Source of the DNA: JANRKB01 sp033763695
GTDB lineage: Bacteria > Planctomycetota > Phycisphaerae > Phycisphaerales > UBA1924
NCBI GenBank assembly: GCA_033763695.1
Contig: JANRKB010000043.1
Coordinates: forward strand, 186,001 to 250,000
Length of the DNA: 64,000 bases
Direction of reading: 5' to 3'
Position 1 is the first letter of the stretch. Each line of letters begins with the position of its first letter. Positions 46,105-56,924 of the stretch are shown here, piece by piece. Position numbers and translations under genes: made by a program. The notes under the pieces were generated by a model that worked only from the letters and a program-made list of their open reading frames with translations, was not told where the DNA came from and did not search any database.

Positions 46105-46280
46105 CGTCAGCACGTGCCCCCGGGATCCGCGACGTCTGGCTCGCCGAGGGACGCTGCCCCACCTGCGCCGATCGCCTTGATTGGCCCGAGCCGTCCGATT
46201 CCGCCCGCGCCGAACCCTCTCCGCCACCGCCGCCCGTCCGCTGCGACACCTGCCGCAGCGTCTGGTCGCGCCCCGTCTGA
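46101..46280 (+). CDS. Possible 59-aa zinc-ribbon protein with CTG start
   Basis: An open frame with two CxxC knuckles (RCPTCADRL at ~18-26 and VRCDTCRSVW at ~47-56) separated by an acidic/proline-rich linker. No ATG, GTG or TTG exists between the in-frame stop at 46056 and the first knuckle. The only near-initiator is CTG at 46101, which overlaps the upstream stop as CTGA, a possible coupled start. The alternative is a -1 frameshift extension of the preceding hydrolase. Treat as tentative. Confidence 0.4.
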   Translation: MTSARAPGIRDVWLAEGRCPTCADRLDWPEPSDSARAEPSPPPPPVRCDTCRSVWSRPV

Positions 46281-46707
46281 GGCCCCCGCGCCGCCATCCC
46301 TTCTCGCGACGCCGCAAGGGCCTGAAATCTGTCGATTTTCTGTCTCCCAAGACCCCAAAAACTCAAGCCAAAACGACCCGGAAAACACGGGCCAAAAGCC
46401 GACGCGAGAGACCCCGATCACCTACAATAAATGCTTCGAAAACCGACCGGTTTTCGTGGCCGGATTTCGTCGCCGCGTGCCCGTGCCCCGCGATGCGCAG
46501 ACCCCTGTTTTTCAGGGCATTGTGCATGCCCGCCAAGGCCGTACACGCGATCGGCGGGCCGCTCGGCTCAGGCGTTTGGGATGATCGCCCCTGGTGACCA
46601 CCCCCTTGTGATCACGCTGTGCATGAACACAAGCGTGGCACACCCAAGCGCATCGAGAGTCGTGCGCCACCCGCTGCCGAGGCCACTGTCAGCGTTTGGG
46701 AGTACGC
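46281..46707. other. Upstream region of gyrB
   Basis: 427 bp without a convincing gene. A TACAAT hexamer at 46423-46428 is the best -10 and would give gyrB a leader of about 270 nt. It has no good -35. A small dyad GGGCAT-TGTGC-ATGCCC lies near 46518. The short open frame beginning at 46431 has no family resemblance. Confidence 0.5.
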
Positions 46708-49578
<2,871 letters not shown>

Positions 49579-49587
49579 CTCTCTCTC

Positions 49588-50616
49588 TCAGCGTGCCCGC
49601 ATCGCCCGCGCGATCTGCACGGTCAGGCGTTCAATCTGCCGCTCCGGCTCACCAAGGCCCGACTTGCCGCGTGCGTCGGCCTCGATCGCCGCGCTGTACA
49701 GCCGGCGCGCCGCGTCCGGGCTGAGCCGCGCCCCGGCCGACAGCACCGCGTCTTTGCTGCTCCCCCACAGCTTCAGCGCCTTGGTCACTGCGAAGGGGTT
49801 CATCTTCAGCGCATGCCCCTGTGCCGCGCCGTGCAGCTTGCGGCACAGATCGGTGTAGGCCCAGCCCACGAGCTGCGCCGGATGTCGAGACACATCGAGC
49901 ATCTCCCGCAAGTGCACGAGGCTCGCCGCGGCATCGCCCGACAGCAACACATGCTGGATGCCCCAGACCTCTTCCTCGCGCCGCCGCCCCACCATCTCGT
50001 CGACCATCTCGAGCGTGATCTCCGGCGCGTCGCCCGCGGCTGCCGCCAGCTTGGCCAGTTCGCCGTCGATCCGCCCGAAGCTGCACCCGGTGCGGTCAAT
50101 CAGTTCCGCCGCCACTTCCTCGCTGATGATCTTGTTGTGGCGCTTCTTGCAGCGTCCGATCGCCCACTTCATCGCACCGGCGGGCGGGAGTTCCTCGCAG
50201 GCCTTGATCGCACCGACCTTCTCGATCATGTCGTCGAGCTTGCCCTTGTTCCACTTGGTTGCCCGCAGCACCAGCGTCGCCGTCTCGCTGGGCGCTTGCG
50301 CATAGCGCTCGATCAGCGGCCGATTCTCCGCCTTCACGAGTTGATCGGCGTTGTCGATGACCACCAGTTTGTGCTGCTGCATCAGCCCGAACGAGCGGCA
50401 TTCGTCCAGCACGTCCGCGACCTGCGCCGTCGTCCCGTCAAAGTGCAGCGTGTCGATGTCGCCGTGGGCCGCGGCCAAGATCTCCTTGAGCTGGGCCGTG
50501 AACTCGCCCGCCAAGAACAGCTCCGGCCCGGCCAGCAGCACAATGCGATGACTCGCATCCAGCGGCTTGCGTGCCGTGTCGCCCTTGCCTTCGGAGTTTG
50601 CTTCGCGCTTGGCCAT
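49588..50616 (-). CDS. holA: DNA polymerase III subunit delta
   Basis: 342 residues. The delta subunit opens the sliding clamp in the clamp loader. Recognisable features: HRIVLLAGPELFLAGEF, the 'LDECRSFGLMQQHKLVVIDN' segment typical of HolA (a beta-clamp contact region), then 'TATLVLRATKWNKGKLDD' and the C-terminal collar ('LVGWAYTDLCRKLHGAAQG'). The start is ATG 50616, 8 nt after TAGGCT; TTG 50625 is less likely. It converges with gyrB (9 bp) and is divergent from the kinase gene, with overlapping promoter space. Confidence 0.85.
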   Translation of the reverse strand: MAKREANSEGKGDTARKPLDASHRIVLLAGPELFLAGEFTAQLKEILAAAHGDIDTLHFDGTTAQVADVLDECRSFGLMQQHKLVVIDNADQLVKAENRPLIERYAQAPSETATLVLRATKWNKGKLDDMIEKVGAIKACEELPPAGAMKWAIGRCKKRHNKIISEEVAAELIDRTGCSFGRIDGELAKLAAAAGDAPEITLEMVDEMVGRRREEEVWGIQHVLLSGDAAASLVHLREMLDVSRHPAQLVGWAYTDLCRKLHGAAQGHALKMNPFAVTKALKLWGSSKDAVLSAGARLSPDAARRLYSAAIEADARGKSGLGEPERQIERLTVQIARAMRAR

Positions 50617-50672
50617 GACCCGCAAGCCTATCTCACCTTTTGTGCCGGCGAGAGGCGAGGTACGCTACTCCC

Positions 50673-52397
50673 GTGCTGATCCTCTCCGTTCTCCAAGGCC
50701 CCGACAAAGGCAAACGCTTCGAGCTCCCCGACCACGAGCCCCAGCTCATCGGCCGCTCCAGCGAGGCCCTGCCCCTCACCGACACCACCGTCTCGCGCCG
50801 CCACGCCGAACTCACCCCCGACGATGGCATCTGGCTCATTCGCGACCTGGCCAGCCAGAACGGCACATGGGTCAACGGCGTGCGCATCGCCGAGCGCACC
50901 CGCCTCCGCGCCGGCGATCAGATCCGCACCGGCGCCACCCTCTTCGTCTTCGGCCAGACCGAGTCCCGCGACCCCAGCGTCATCCGCCTCGCCGGCCCCG
51001 GCGAAGTCGACAGCACCATCGAGCGCACCAGCGGCCCGCGCCCGCTCGATGCTGACTTCCTCAAGACCCGCCCGGCGAGCAGCGACGACTCGGTCGTCAT
51101 GGCCGAGCCCGAGCCGCGTGCTGCCGCCGTCGATCACCTGCGCGTCATCTATCGCCTCACCACGCTCACCAGCCAGATCACCGATCGCCCCGCGCTGCTG
51201 CGTGCCGTGATGGACCTGGTCTTCGCCGAGTTCAAGCCCGAGCGCGGCTTCATCCTGCTCGACGGCCCGAGCGACGACCAGCAGCCGCGCCCCGCCGTCG
51301 TCAAGTATCGCAACGCGCCCGAAAACGCTGAAGACGCCAAGATCAAGGTCAGCAAGACCATCGTGCAGCACGTCATGAAGCGCGGCGAGGGCATTCTTTC
51401 CTCCAGCGCCATGCACGACCCGCGCTTCGCCGCCGGCGACTCGGTCCAGCAAATGAACATCCGCTCGGCGATCTGCTCCCCCATCACCTCGCGCGGCCGC
51501 ACGCTCGGCGCGATCTACATCGACTCCACACTCGCCAACTACACCTTCACCGCCGAGCAGCTCGACCTGATGAACGCCATCGGCCAGCACACCGGCCTCG
51601 CGCTCGCCAACGCCGATCTCTACGCCCAAAAGCTCCAGACCGAGCGACTCGCCGCCATCGGCGAAACCGTCGCCAGCCTCTCACACTCCATCAAGAACAT
51701 CCTCCAAGGCCTGCGCGGCGGAGCCGATGTCGTCGAACTCGGCCTCAAGAAGGACGACCTCAAAGTCGCCAAGGGCGGCTGGGGCATCCTCAAGCGCAAC
51801 CTCGATCGCATCATGGGCCTCACGCTGAACATGCTCGCGTTCAGCCGCCAACGCAAGCCCGAGTTCGAGCTCACGCATCTTGCCAACCTCGTCGGCGAAT
51901 GCGTTCAGCTCGTCGAAGGCGAAGCCCGCACGCGCGGCGTCGCGGTCATCACCGACCTTGACATCGAGATGCCGCCGATCCCGCTCGATCCGAGCCTCAT
52001 GCATCAGGCGCTGATGAACCTGCTTGCCAACGCGGTTGAAGCCGTGCCGCAGCAGACCGGCGCGGTGACGATCCGCACGCGCTATGTGCCGCGCAGCCTT
52101 GATCGCCCGCACGTCGGGCCCGTGGCCGAGATCGCGGTGATCGACAACGGCCCCGGCATCCCCAAGCCCAAACAGGCGTGGGTCTTCGAGCCCTTCAACA
52201 CGACCAAGGGCCTCAAGGGCACCGGCCTGGGCCTCGCGGTCGCCAAGCGCATCACCGAAGAGCACAACGGCCGCATCGAGGTTCACTCGGTCGAAGGCAA
52301 AGGCGCAACCTTCCGCGTACTTCTTCCGGCGGACGCGTCGCGCACGATTGATCCATCAGAAACCGCGGGCGAGAAAGACAGCCCGCCGGTCATCTGA
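50673..52397 (+). CDS. FHA-GAF sensor histidine kinase
   Basis: 574 residues, no membrane segment. Residues ~1-95 form an FHA phosphothreonine-binding domain (IGRSSEALPLTDTTVSRRHA, NGTWVNG). Residues ~150-310 are a GAF domain ('RAVMDLVFAEFKPERGFILL', 'ICSPITSRGRTLGAIYID'). The H-box is SLSHSIKNILQGL with His338, and the HATPase domain has N-box 'ALMNLLANAVEAV', IDNGPGIP and GTGLGLAVAK. FHA plus GAF suggests that Ser/Thr kinase signalling gates a histidine kinase. No response regulator is adjacent. The start is GTG 50673, 6 nt after TACGCT. Confidence 0.92.
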   Translation: MLILSVLQGPDKGKRFELPDHEPQLIGRSSEALPLTDTTVSRRHAELTPDDGIWLIRDLASQNGTWVNGVRIAERTRLRAGDQIRTGATLFVFGQTESRDPSVIRLAGPGEVDSTIERTSGPRPLDADFLKTRPASSDDSVVMAEPEPRAAAVDHLRVIYRLTTLTSQITDRPALLRAVMDLVFAEFKPERGFILLDGPSDDQQPRPAVVKYRNAPENAEDAKIKVSKTIVQHVMKRGEGILSSSAMHDPRFAAGDSVQQMNIRSAICSPITSRGRTLGAIYIDSTLANYTFTAEQLDLMNAIGQHTGLALANADLYAQKLQTERLAAIGETVASLSHSIKNILQGLRGGADVVELGLKKDDLKVAKGGWGILKRNLDRIMGLTLNMLAFSRQRKPEFELTHLANLVGECVQLVEGEARTRGVAVITDLDIEMPPIPLDPSLMHQALMNLLANAVEAVPQQTGAVTIRTRYVPRSLDRPHVGPVAEIAVIDNGPGIPKPKQAWVFEPFNTTKGLKGTGLGLAVAKRITEEHNGRIEVHSVEGKGATFRVLLPADASRTIDPSETAGEKDSPPVI

Positions 52398-52872
52398 GAA
52401 CAAGTCGTGCGGCACCGACTTTCGGCCCTACTTGCGTGCCATCGATGTCCTCGCCTTCGAGGACATCGATGCTGCTTTATCCCCCTCCCCGGAGGGGAGG
52501 GGCAGGGGGAGGGGTTCGCTTCGCGCACGCATTATGTCGCACGCCACGCTCCCCTCTCGCACCTTCTCCCCGCCGCGGGGAGAAAGTCCGGCACAACCAG
52601 GGAAAAGGGATCTATTCTGGGCGTTCGCATCGCGCCCCACACCACTGATCGTCGTCTCTGCAACGCTCCGTGCGCCGTGGCAGTTCTTTCACCGCGCAGC
52701 GGTGGAGGTCAATAGCGAGGGGTCGCGGCGAAGCCGCACCCCTCGACCGCCGCACTTTGCCGTTCGGCACCGCGTCGCGGTGCGGCCGCACAAGCGAGTC
52801 GCTTGAGAACTCGCGACCAACACCAACCCGCGCCACCGAACGTTGGCTTTGCGATGATCGGTGCATTCCGAC
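52398..52872. other. Convergent intergenic region with hairpin-forming repeats
   Basis: 475 bp with no credible gene. It contains the 14-bp inverted repeat, then C/G-rich hairpins (CCCCTCCCCGG / AGGGGAGGGG near 52482-52508; CTCCCCGCCGCGGGGAG near 52565). Their sequence looks like the repetitive intergenic elements that yield false 'SPSPEGRGRG' peptides in many genomes. A GC-rich stem around 52769-52790 (GCACCGCG / CGCGGTGC) precedes the end of the dehydrogenase gene. Confidence 0.6.
52440..52471. terminator. Perfect 14-bp inverted repeat, candidate bidirectional terminator
   Basis: CATCGATGTCCTCG, CCTT, CGAGGACATCGATG. It lies 43 bp after the kinase stop and 400 bp beyond the stop of the opposing acyl-CoA dehydrogenase. 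Only a weak T tract (CTGCTTTAT) follows, so an operator or RNA stem is also possible. Confidence 0.6.
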
Positions 52873-54861
52873 TTAGTACACCTTTTGCGCGATCGGCTCG
52901 CCGGGGAACTGCTTGATGCCGTCCTGCTTGTTCACGCGGCCTGTGCCCTTGGCCGTCGGGCTGCGCTCGGGGATGACGAACTGGCTGTTGCTCAGCGTGT
53001 CGCTGTAGCGCAGCGCCGCGTCCGCCGCCTTGAGCATCGTCTCGTCCGCGTTCTCTTCCAGTTCGCGGAAGCGGGTGCGGATCTCGCACTCAGCAAGGTC
53101 AAAGAAGTGCAGAGCCGCGGCCTTGTCGCGTGCCATCTCCAGATCGCTGTCGCCGCTGCCGTGCTTGCGCAGATCAAGATCGAGCTTGGCCAGCGTGCAG
53201 CCCCAGCCGTGCAGCAGGATCGCCGAGTCAGCAAGGCGAGCCTGCACCGCCTGACGCTTGAGCATGTCGACGTCGTAGCGCTTGCTCATCTTCTTGAACA
53301 GGTAGCTGTGCTCACGGACCATCGCGCACAGACGCTCGCCGACTTCGCGCAGTTCGGGGTGCACCTTCTTGATCACCGGCGCCTTGCGGCGGATGCCGAA
53401 GAAGACTTCCATGCCCAGCGGGATGGCGATCTTCATGATCTCAGGGCGGAAGGAGTTCTTGAGCGCCTTGGAGACGAACGCGCCGAGGGATTCATCGGCG
53501 TCCTTCATCAGTGCGTTCTTGATGCCCAGCATCTGCTCGGCGAGCTGCTTGCCGCCGTAACCGAAGATGTATGACTGCATCACTTCGTTCGCGCCTTCGA
53601 CGATGAGATTGATGCGCGAGTCGCGGAAGATGCGCTCCACCTCATTCTCGGTCATGTACGACTCGCCGCCCATGATCTGAATCGCGTCGTTCACAACCCG
53701 CCAGCCGAACTCCGAGTTGAAGACCTTGCACTGCGCCGTCTCGACCTGGATGTCATCATCCTTGCGATCCAGCATACCGGTCGTCATGTACAGCACGGCA
53801 TCCATCGCGTAGGTGTACGCGGCCATCCGCGCCACGCGCTGACGCACGAGTTCCTTGTCCACCAGCGGAGCCTGGAACTGGTGGCGCGTCTGGCCCCACT
53901 TGATCGCCTGATCCATCGCGCGGCGTGCGCCGCCGAGCATGCCCGCCGAGAGCGTGCAGCGCCCGTAGTTCAGACACGACAGCGCCATCTGCAGGCCGCG
54001 GCCTTCCTGGCCAAGCAGGTGGCTCTTGGGCACGCGCACGTTGTGGAAGCGGATGCGCGCCTGCCACGTGCCGCGGATGCCGCACTTGCTGCGATTCTTC
54101 TGATAGATCTCGACGCCTTCCATGTCCGGGTGGCAGACAAGCGCACTGACACGCTCGCTCTCCTTGCCGGTCTTGGGGTCGACGAACTTCTGCTTCGCCA
54201 TTACGGTGAAGAGGCCGGCGAGCGCGCCGCTGGTGGCCCACTTCTTCTCGCCATTGAGGATGTAATACTCGCCGTCGGGCGTCTTCTCACAGCGGGTTTC
54301 CTGCCCGCCCGCGTCGCAGCCGACGTTGGGTTCGCTCAGACAGAACGCGCTGAGCCAGTCCTTGGCCAAATGCGGCAGCCACCGCTTCTTCTGCTCATCG
54401 GTGCCGTAGAGCATCACGGCCTTGCAGCCAATCGACTGGTGGGCCGAGACCATCACCGCCGTCGAACCGCACGACGCGCCGATGCGCTCCAGCACGCGGT
54501 TATAACTCGTAATCCCCATGCCCAGCCCGCCGTACTCCTTGGGGATGGTCATGCCCAGCACGCCCATCGAGAAGAGGCGATCAACCACCCAGCGCGGGAT
54601 CTCCTGATCCTGATCGATCGCCACGCTCGGGTGCTCGTTGCGCATGTACTCGTCGAGACGAGCCAGCAACTGATCGCACTCGGCCTGCTCGCGCGGATCC
54701 TGCTGCGGATAGGGGAAGTAGAAGTCTTCCTTGAAGTTGCCCCAGAAGAGATTCTTCACCGGACCCATCTTGGTCGGTTCTGCACCAAGCCATTCCTCGG
54801 CCTCGGCAAGCAGTTTCTTGTCGGCTTCGGAAATGCCCTTCAGATTCTTCAGGTCGGCCAT
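52873..54861 (-). CDS. Acyl-CoA dehydrogenase, very-long-chain-like
   Basis: 662 residues. An FAD enzyme that introduces the alpha-beta double bond in fatty acyl-CoA. The domain order is normal: 'MGVLGMTIPKEYGGLGM', the FAD motif 'CLSEPNVGCDAGGQETRC', 'LNGEKKWATSGALA', then RIRFHNVRVPKSHLLG, 'MGGESYMTENEVERIFRD' and the catalytic base region LIVEGANEVMQ with Glu. A C-terminal extension of ~200 helical residues is like that of VLCAD/ACAD9. The ATG at 54861 (MADLKNLKG) lacks a clear ribosome site. An enoyl-CoA hydratase follows upstream on the same strand, so both may serve beta-oxidation. Confidence 0.9.
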   Translation of the reverse strand: MADLKNLKGISEADKKLLAEAEEWLGAEPTKMGPVKNLFWGNFKEDFYFPYPQQDPREQAECDQLLARLDEYMRNEHPSVAIDQDQEIPRWVVDRLFSMGVLGMTIPKEYGGLGMGITSYNRVLERIGASCGSTAVMVSAHQSIGCKAVMLYGTDEQKKRWLPHLAKDWLSAFCLSEPNVGCDAGGQETRCEKTPDGEYYILNGEKKWATSGALAGLFTVMAKQKFVDPKTGKESERVSALVCHPDMEGVEIYQKNRSKCGIRGTWQARIRFHNVRVPKSHLLGQEGRGLQMALSCLNYGRCTLSAGMLGGARRAMDQAIKWGQTRHQFQAPLVDKELVRQRVARMAAYTYAMDAVLYMTTGMLDRKDDDIQVETAQCKVFNSEFGWRVVNDAIQIMGGESYMTENEVERIFRDSRINLIVEGANEVMQSYIFGYGGKQLAEQMLGIKNALMKDADESLGAFVSKALKNSFRPEIMKIAIPLGMEVFFGIRRKAPVIKKVHPELREVGERLCAMVREHSYLFKKMSKRYDVDMLKRQAVQARLADSAILLHGWGCTLAKLDLDLRKHGSGDSDLEMARDKAAALHFFDLAECEIRTRFRELEENADETMLKAADAALRYSDTLSNSQFVIPERSPTAKGTGRVNKQDGIKQFPGEPIAQKVY

Positions 54862-55073
54862 GGCGGTTTCTCGTCTGGTTCGGTTCAACGGATTCGGGCT
54901 TCGCGGCCCATCACAACTCGGAATCACTCACCCTGCACTCGATCCACTTGCATTCAATCGGCGTGTTCGTGCGTCTCTGATCTGCCTTCTTGCCGCTGAC
55001 TTCTCTGGAGCGGGTGTCCGCGGATTCACCCGCGGACCTCCGGCTCATCGCGATCGGGACGAATCGCTCCCTT

Positions 55074-55970
55074 TCAGGCCTTGGCCGCCGACTTGGCGAA
55101 GAACGCCTCCAGCGCCATCCGCGCCGGCGGCGTATGCCGCAACCGCACCAACTCCTGCTGCTCCACGTCCAGCGCTCGCTTCCAGCCCGACGTCAGCCCG
55201 GCCTCCACCGCCGACAGCACCGCCGCGGCCGCCTCTGTGCCCGGCAAACCGCCCCGCACACTCGACACCGCGGCTCGCGTGTCGCTCGTGTGCCGCGTAC
55301 CGATCCAGCGCGACGGCGTGCCGTGGTTCCGCGCGGGCAGCCCGCGTTCTCGGGCCTTGAGCAGCCATTCCTTGGCCGTATCCAAGAGCTTCTCTGCGCT
55401 GGGCGCGACGGCATCAAACAGCCGCGCCTGCACCGCTTCATCAAACATCATCGGCTTGCCTTCCGCCGTCTGACGGATCGCAAACGTGGGGTCGATCCGC
55501 GCGGGTAGCAAGTTCGTCCCGCCCCAACCCGGGCACAGCCCCAGCCCCGCCTCGGGCAAGCCGATCGGATACGGCTTGATCCCCGGAGCGCCGACGAGCC
55601 CGTCGCAATGCATCGCCAGTTCAAGCCCGCCGCCGAGTGCCGCGCCGTTGATGGCCGCGACCGTCGGGCACGGCAGCGACGCAATCTTTCCAAAGACGCG
55701 CGAGCCATACGCCAGATAGTCGTGGAGTTCCGCGTCGCTCAGCGCACTGATCGACTTCAGATCCGCGCCTGCCACAAACACCCGCGTGCTCGCCGAGGCG
55801 ATCACCACACCCAGCGTGCCGCTCGGCACCCGATCGAGCGCGGCCTCCAGAGCTTCAATCAACGCGCGATCCAGCACCACGACAGGCTTGCCGGGCTGCG
55901 TCAGCGTGATCGTCGCCACGCCCGCAAAAGGCCCGGCCTCGTCACGGAGGATGGGTAAGGCATCGGACAT
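55074..55970 (-). CDS. Enoyl-CoA hydratase/isomerase family protein
   Basis: 298 residues. Crotonase-fold core: GVVIASASTRVFVAGADLK (first oxyanion-hole strand), 'AAINGAALGGGLELAMHCD' (second), and 'IGLPEAGLGLCPGWGGTNLLP', where the Glu of PEAGLGL is at the usual catalytic position. The C-terminal region, with 'AEEWL'-like helices, is longer than in simple hydratases. TAGACT is 6 nt before the ATG at 55970. Likely works with the acyl-CoA dehydrogenase downstream. The substrate is not determined. Confidence 0.88.
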   Translation of the reverse strand: MSDALPILRDEAGPFAGVATITLTQPGKPVVVLDRALIEALEAALDRVPSGTLGVVIASASTRVFVAGADLKSISALSDAELHDYLAYGSRVFGKIASLPCPTVAAINGAALGGGLELAMHCDGLVGAPGIKPYPIGLPEAGLGLCPGWGGTNLLPARIDPTFAIRQTAEGKPMMFDEAVQARLFDAVAPSAEKLLDTAKEWLLKARERGLPARNHGTPSRWIGTRHTSDTRAAVSSVRGGLPGTEAAAAVLSAVEAGLTSGWKRALDVEQQELVRLRHTPPARMALEAFFAKSAAKA

Positions 55971-56022
55971 AACCGCAGTCTATGCATTTGCCCGCTCAAA
56001 TCCTCAGAAATTCCTATCGCGC

Positions 56023-56051
56023 TGGACACTTGGAAAGGATTTGGTTAGGCT
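56023..56051 (+). promoter_or_regulatory. Sigma-70-like promoter
   Basis: TGGACA (56023-56028), a 17-bp spacer and TAGGCT (56046-56051), about 30 bp before the start at 56082. Confidence 0.55.
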
Positions 56052-56081
56052 CATGTCCTGACCTTCTTCCGTGGGGTATTC

Positions 56082-56846
56082 ATGAGCGCCGAATCCGTTT
56101 CCAAAGTCTGCACCATCTGCGGCGAAGACTGCTCTCAGCGCCCGCGTATCCGCGACGCTCAGGGCCGCTACACCTGCAAAGCCTGTGCAGAGGCTCGCGC
56201 CGCATCCGCCTCCAAGCTCGCCCCCCAAACCGCGCCAGCCTCCGCCGCAGAAGGCGTGAACGCGGCCTTCGCCGACTTTGATTTCGCCCCCTGCCCCGGC
56301 TGCGGCGCGCCGCTCAAATCCGCAGTGAACGTCTGCGTGTCCTGTGGCTACAACAAGGCCACCGGCAAGCAAATCAAGACGGTCGTCAGCGCTGCACCCT
56401 CTGCCCCAACGTTCAACTTCAAGCCCAAGGATCGTTCCAGCAGCGGCGGGCAGGGCATTCCCTGGGACATGATCTTCAACGGCGTGCTGGTACTCACTGT
56501 GCTTTTGGTCGGGCTTGCCGTCACGACGCCGTCGGGCTTCCTCATGCTCTCCGCCTTCGCCGGAGTTCTCGCGATCGCGGGCTGGATCGGCTCGATCGCC
56601 GTGCCGTTCTTGGAAGGCCGTCGCGGCTGGGGCATGGTCAACATCTTTGCCATGTGCATTCCGCTTGTCGGCTTGGCCACGCTCTATTACTGCCTGCTCG
56701 TGACCGAATCCGGCTGGCTCCGCCGCTGCTGGATCGCCTACTTCGTTTCGATTGTCGGGATCGTGGTCGCGATCGGCGTGCACGGAGAGGATGCCACCGT
56801 GAACAAGTTCGGCTCGGGCAACTCGTCCGTCGAACGGGGCGAGTAA
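56082..56846 (+). CDS. Zinc-ribbon membrane protein of unknown function
   Basis: 254 residues. The N-terminus holds two cysteine-knuckle pairs: CTICGEDCSQRPRI...YTCKACAE (residues ~10-37) and CPGCGAPLKSAVNVCVSCGY (~70-89). The C-terminal half has four or five membrane helices (roughly 128-150, 152-175, 185-207 and 213-233). Its zinc ribbons lie before the helices, the reverse of the MATE and 43923 proteins. GGGG is 6 nt before the ATG. Related zinc-ribbon/TM proteins are common in planctomycetes; none has a known role that I can name. Confidence 0.65.
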   Translation: MSAESVSKVCTICGEDCSQRPRIRDAQGRYTCKACAEARAASASKLAPQTAPASAAEGVNAAFADFDFAPCPGCGAPLKSAVNVCVSCGYNKATGKQIKTVVSAAPSAPTFNFKPKDRSSSGGQGIPWDMIFNGVLVLTVLLVGLAVTTPSGFLMLSAFAGVLAIAGWIGSIAVPFLEGRRGWGMVNIFAMCIPLVGLATLYYCLLVTESGWLRRCWIAYFVSIVGIVVAIGVHGEDATVNKFGSGNSSVERGE

Positions 56847-56924
56847 GCGGCGCCAGTTTCGCCCGGAGCGTCACAATCAACGCTCGATTCCGTCGCGGCA
56901 CGCGCTTCCTTACACTCTGTTCTC

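Noticed and set aside
52440..52500. A degenerate dockerin-like tail (reads VLAFEDIDAA in one frame)
   Set aside because: Only about seven residues resemble the tail, there is no DxNxDG loop, and the sequence is explained by the perfect palindrome.
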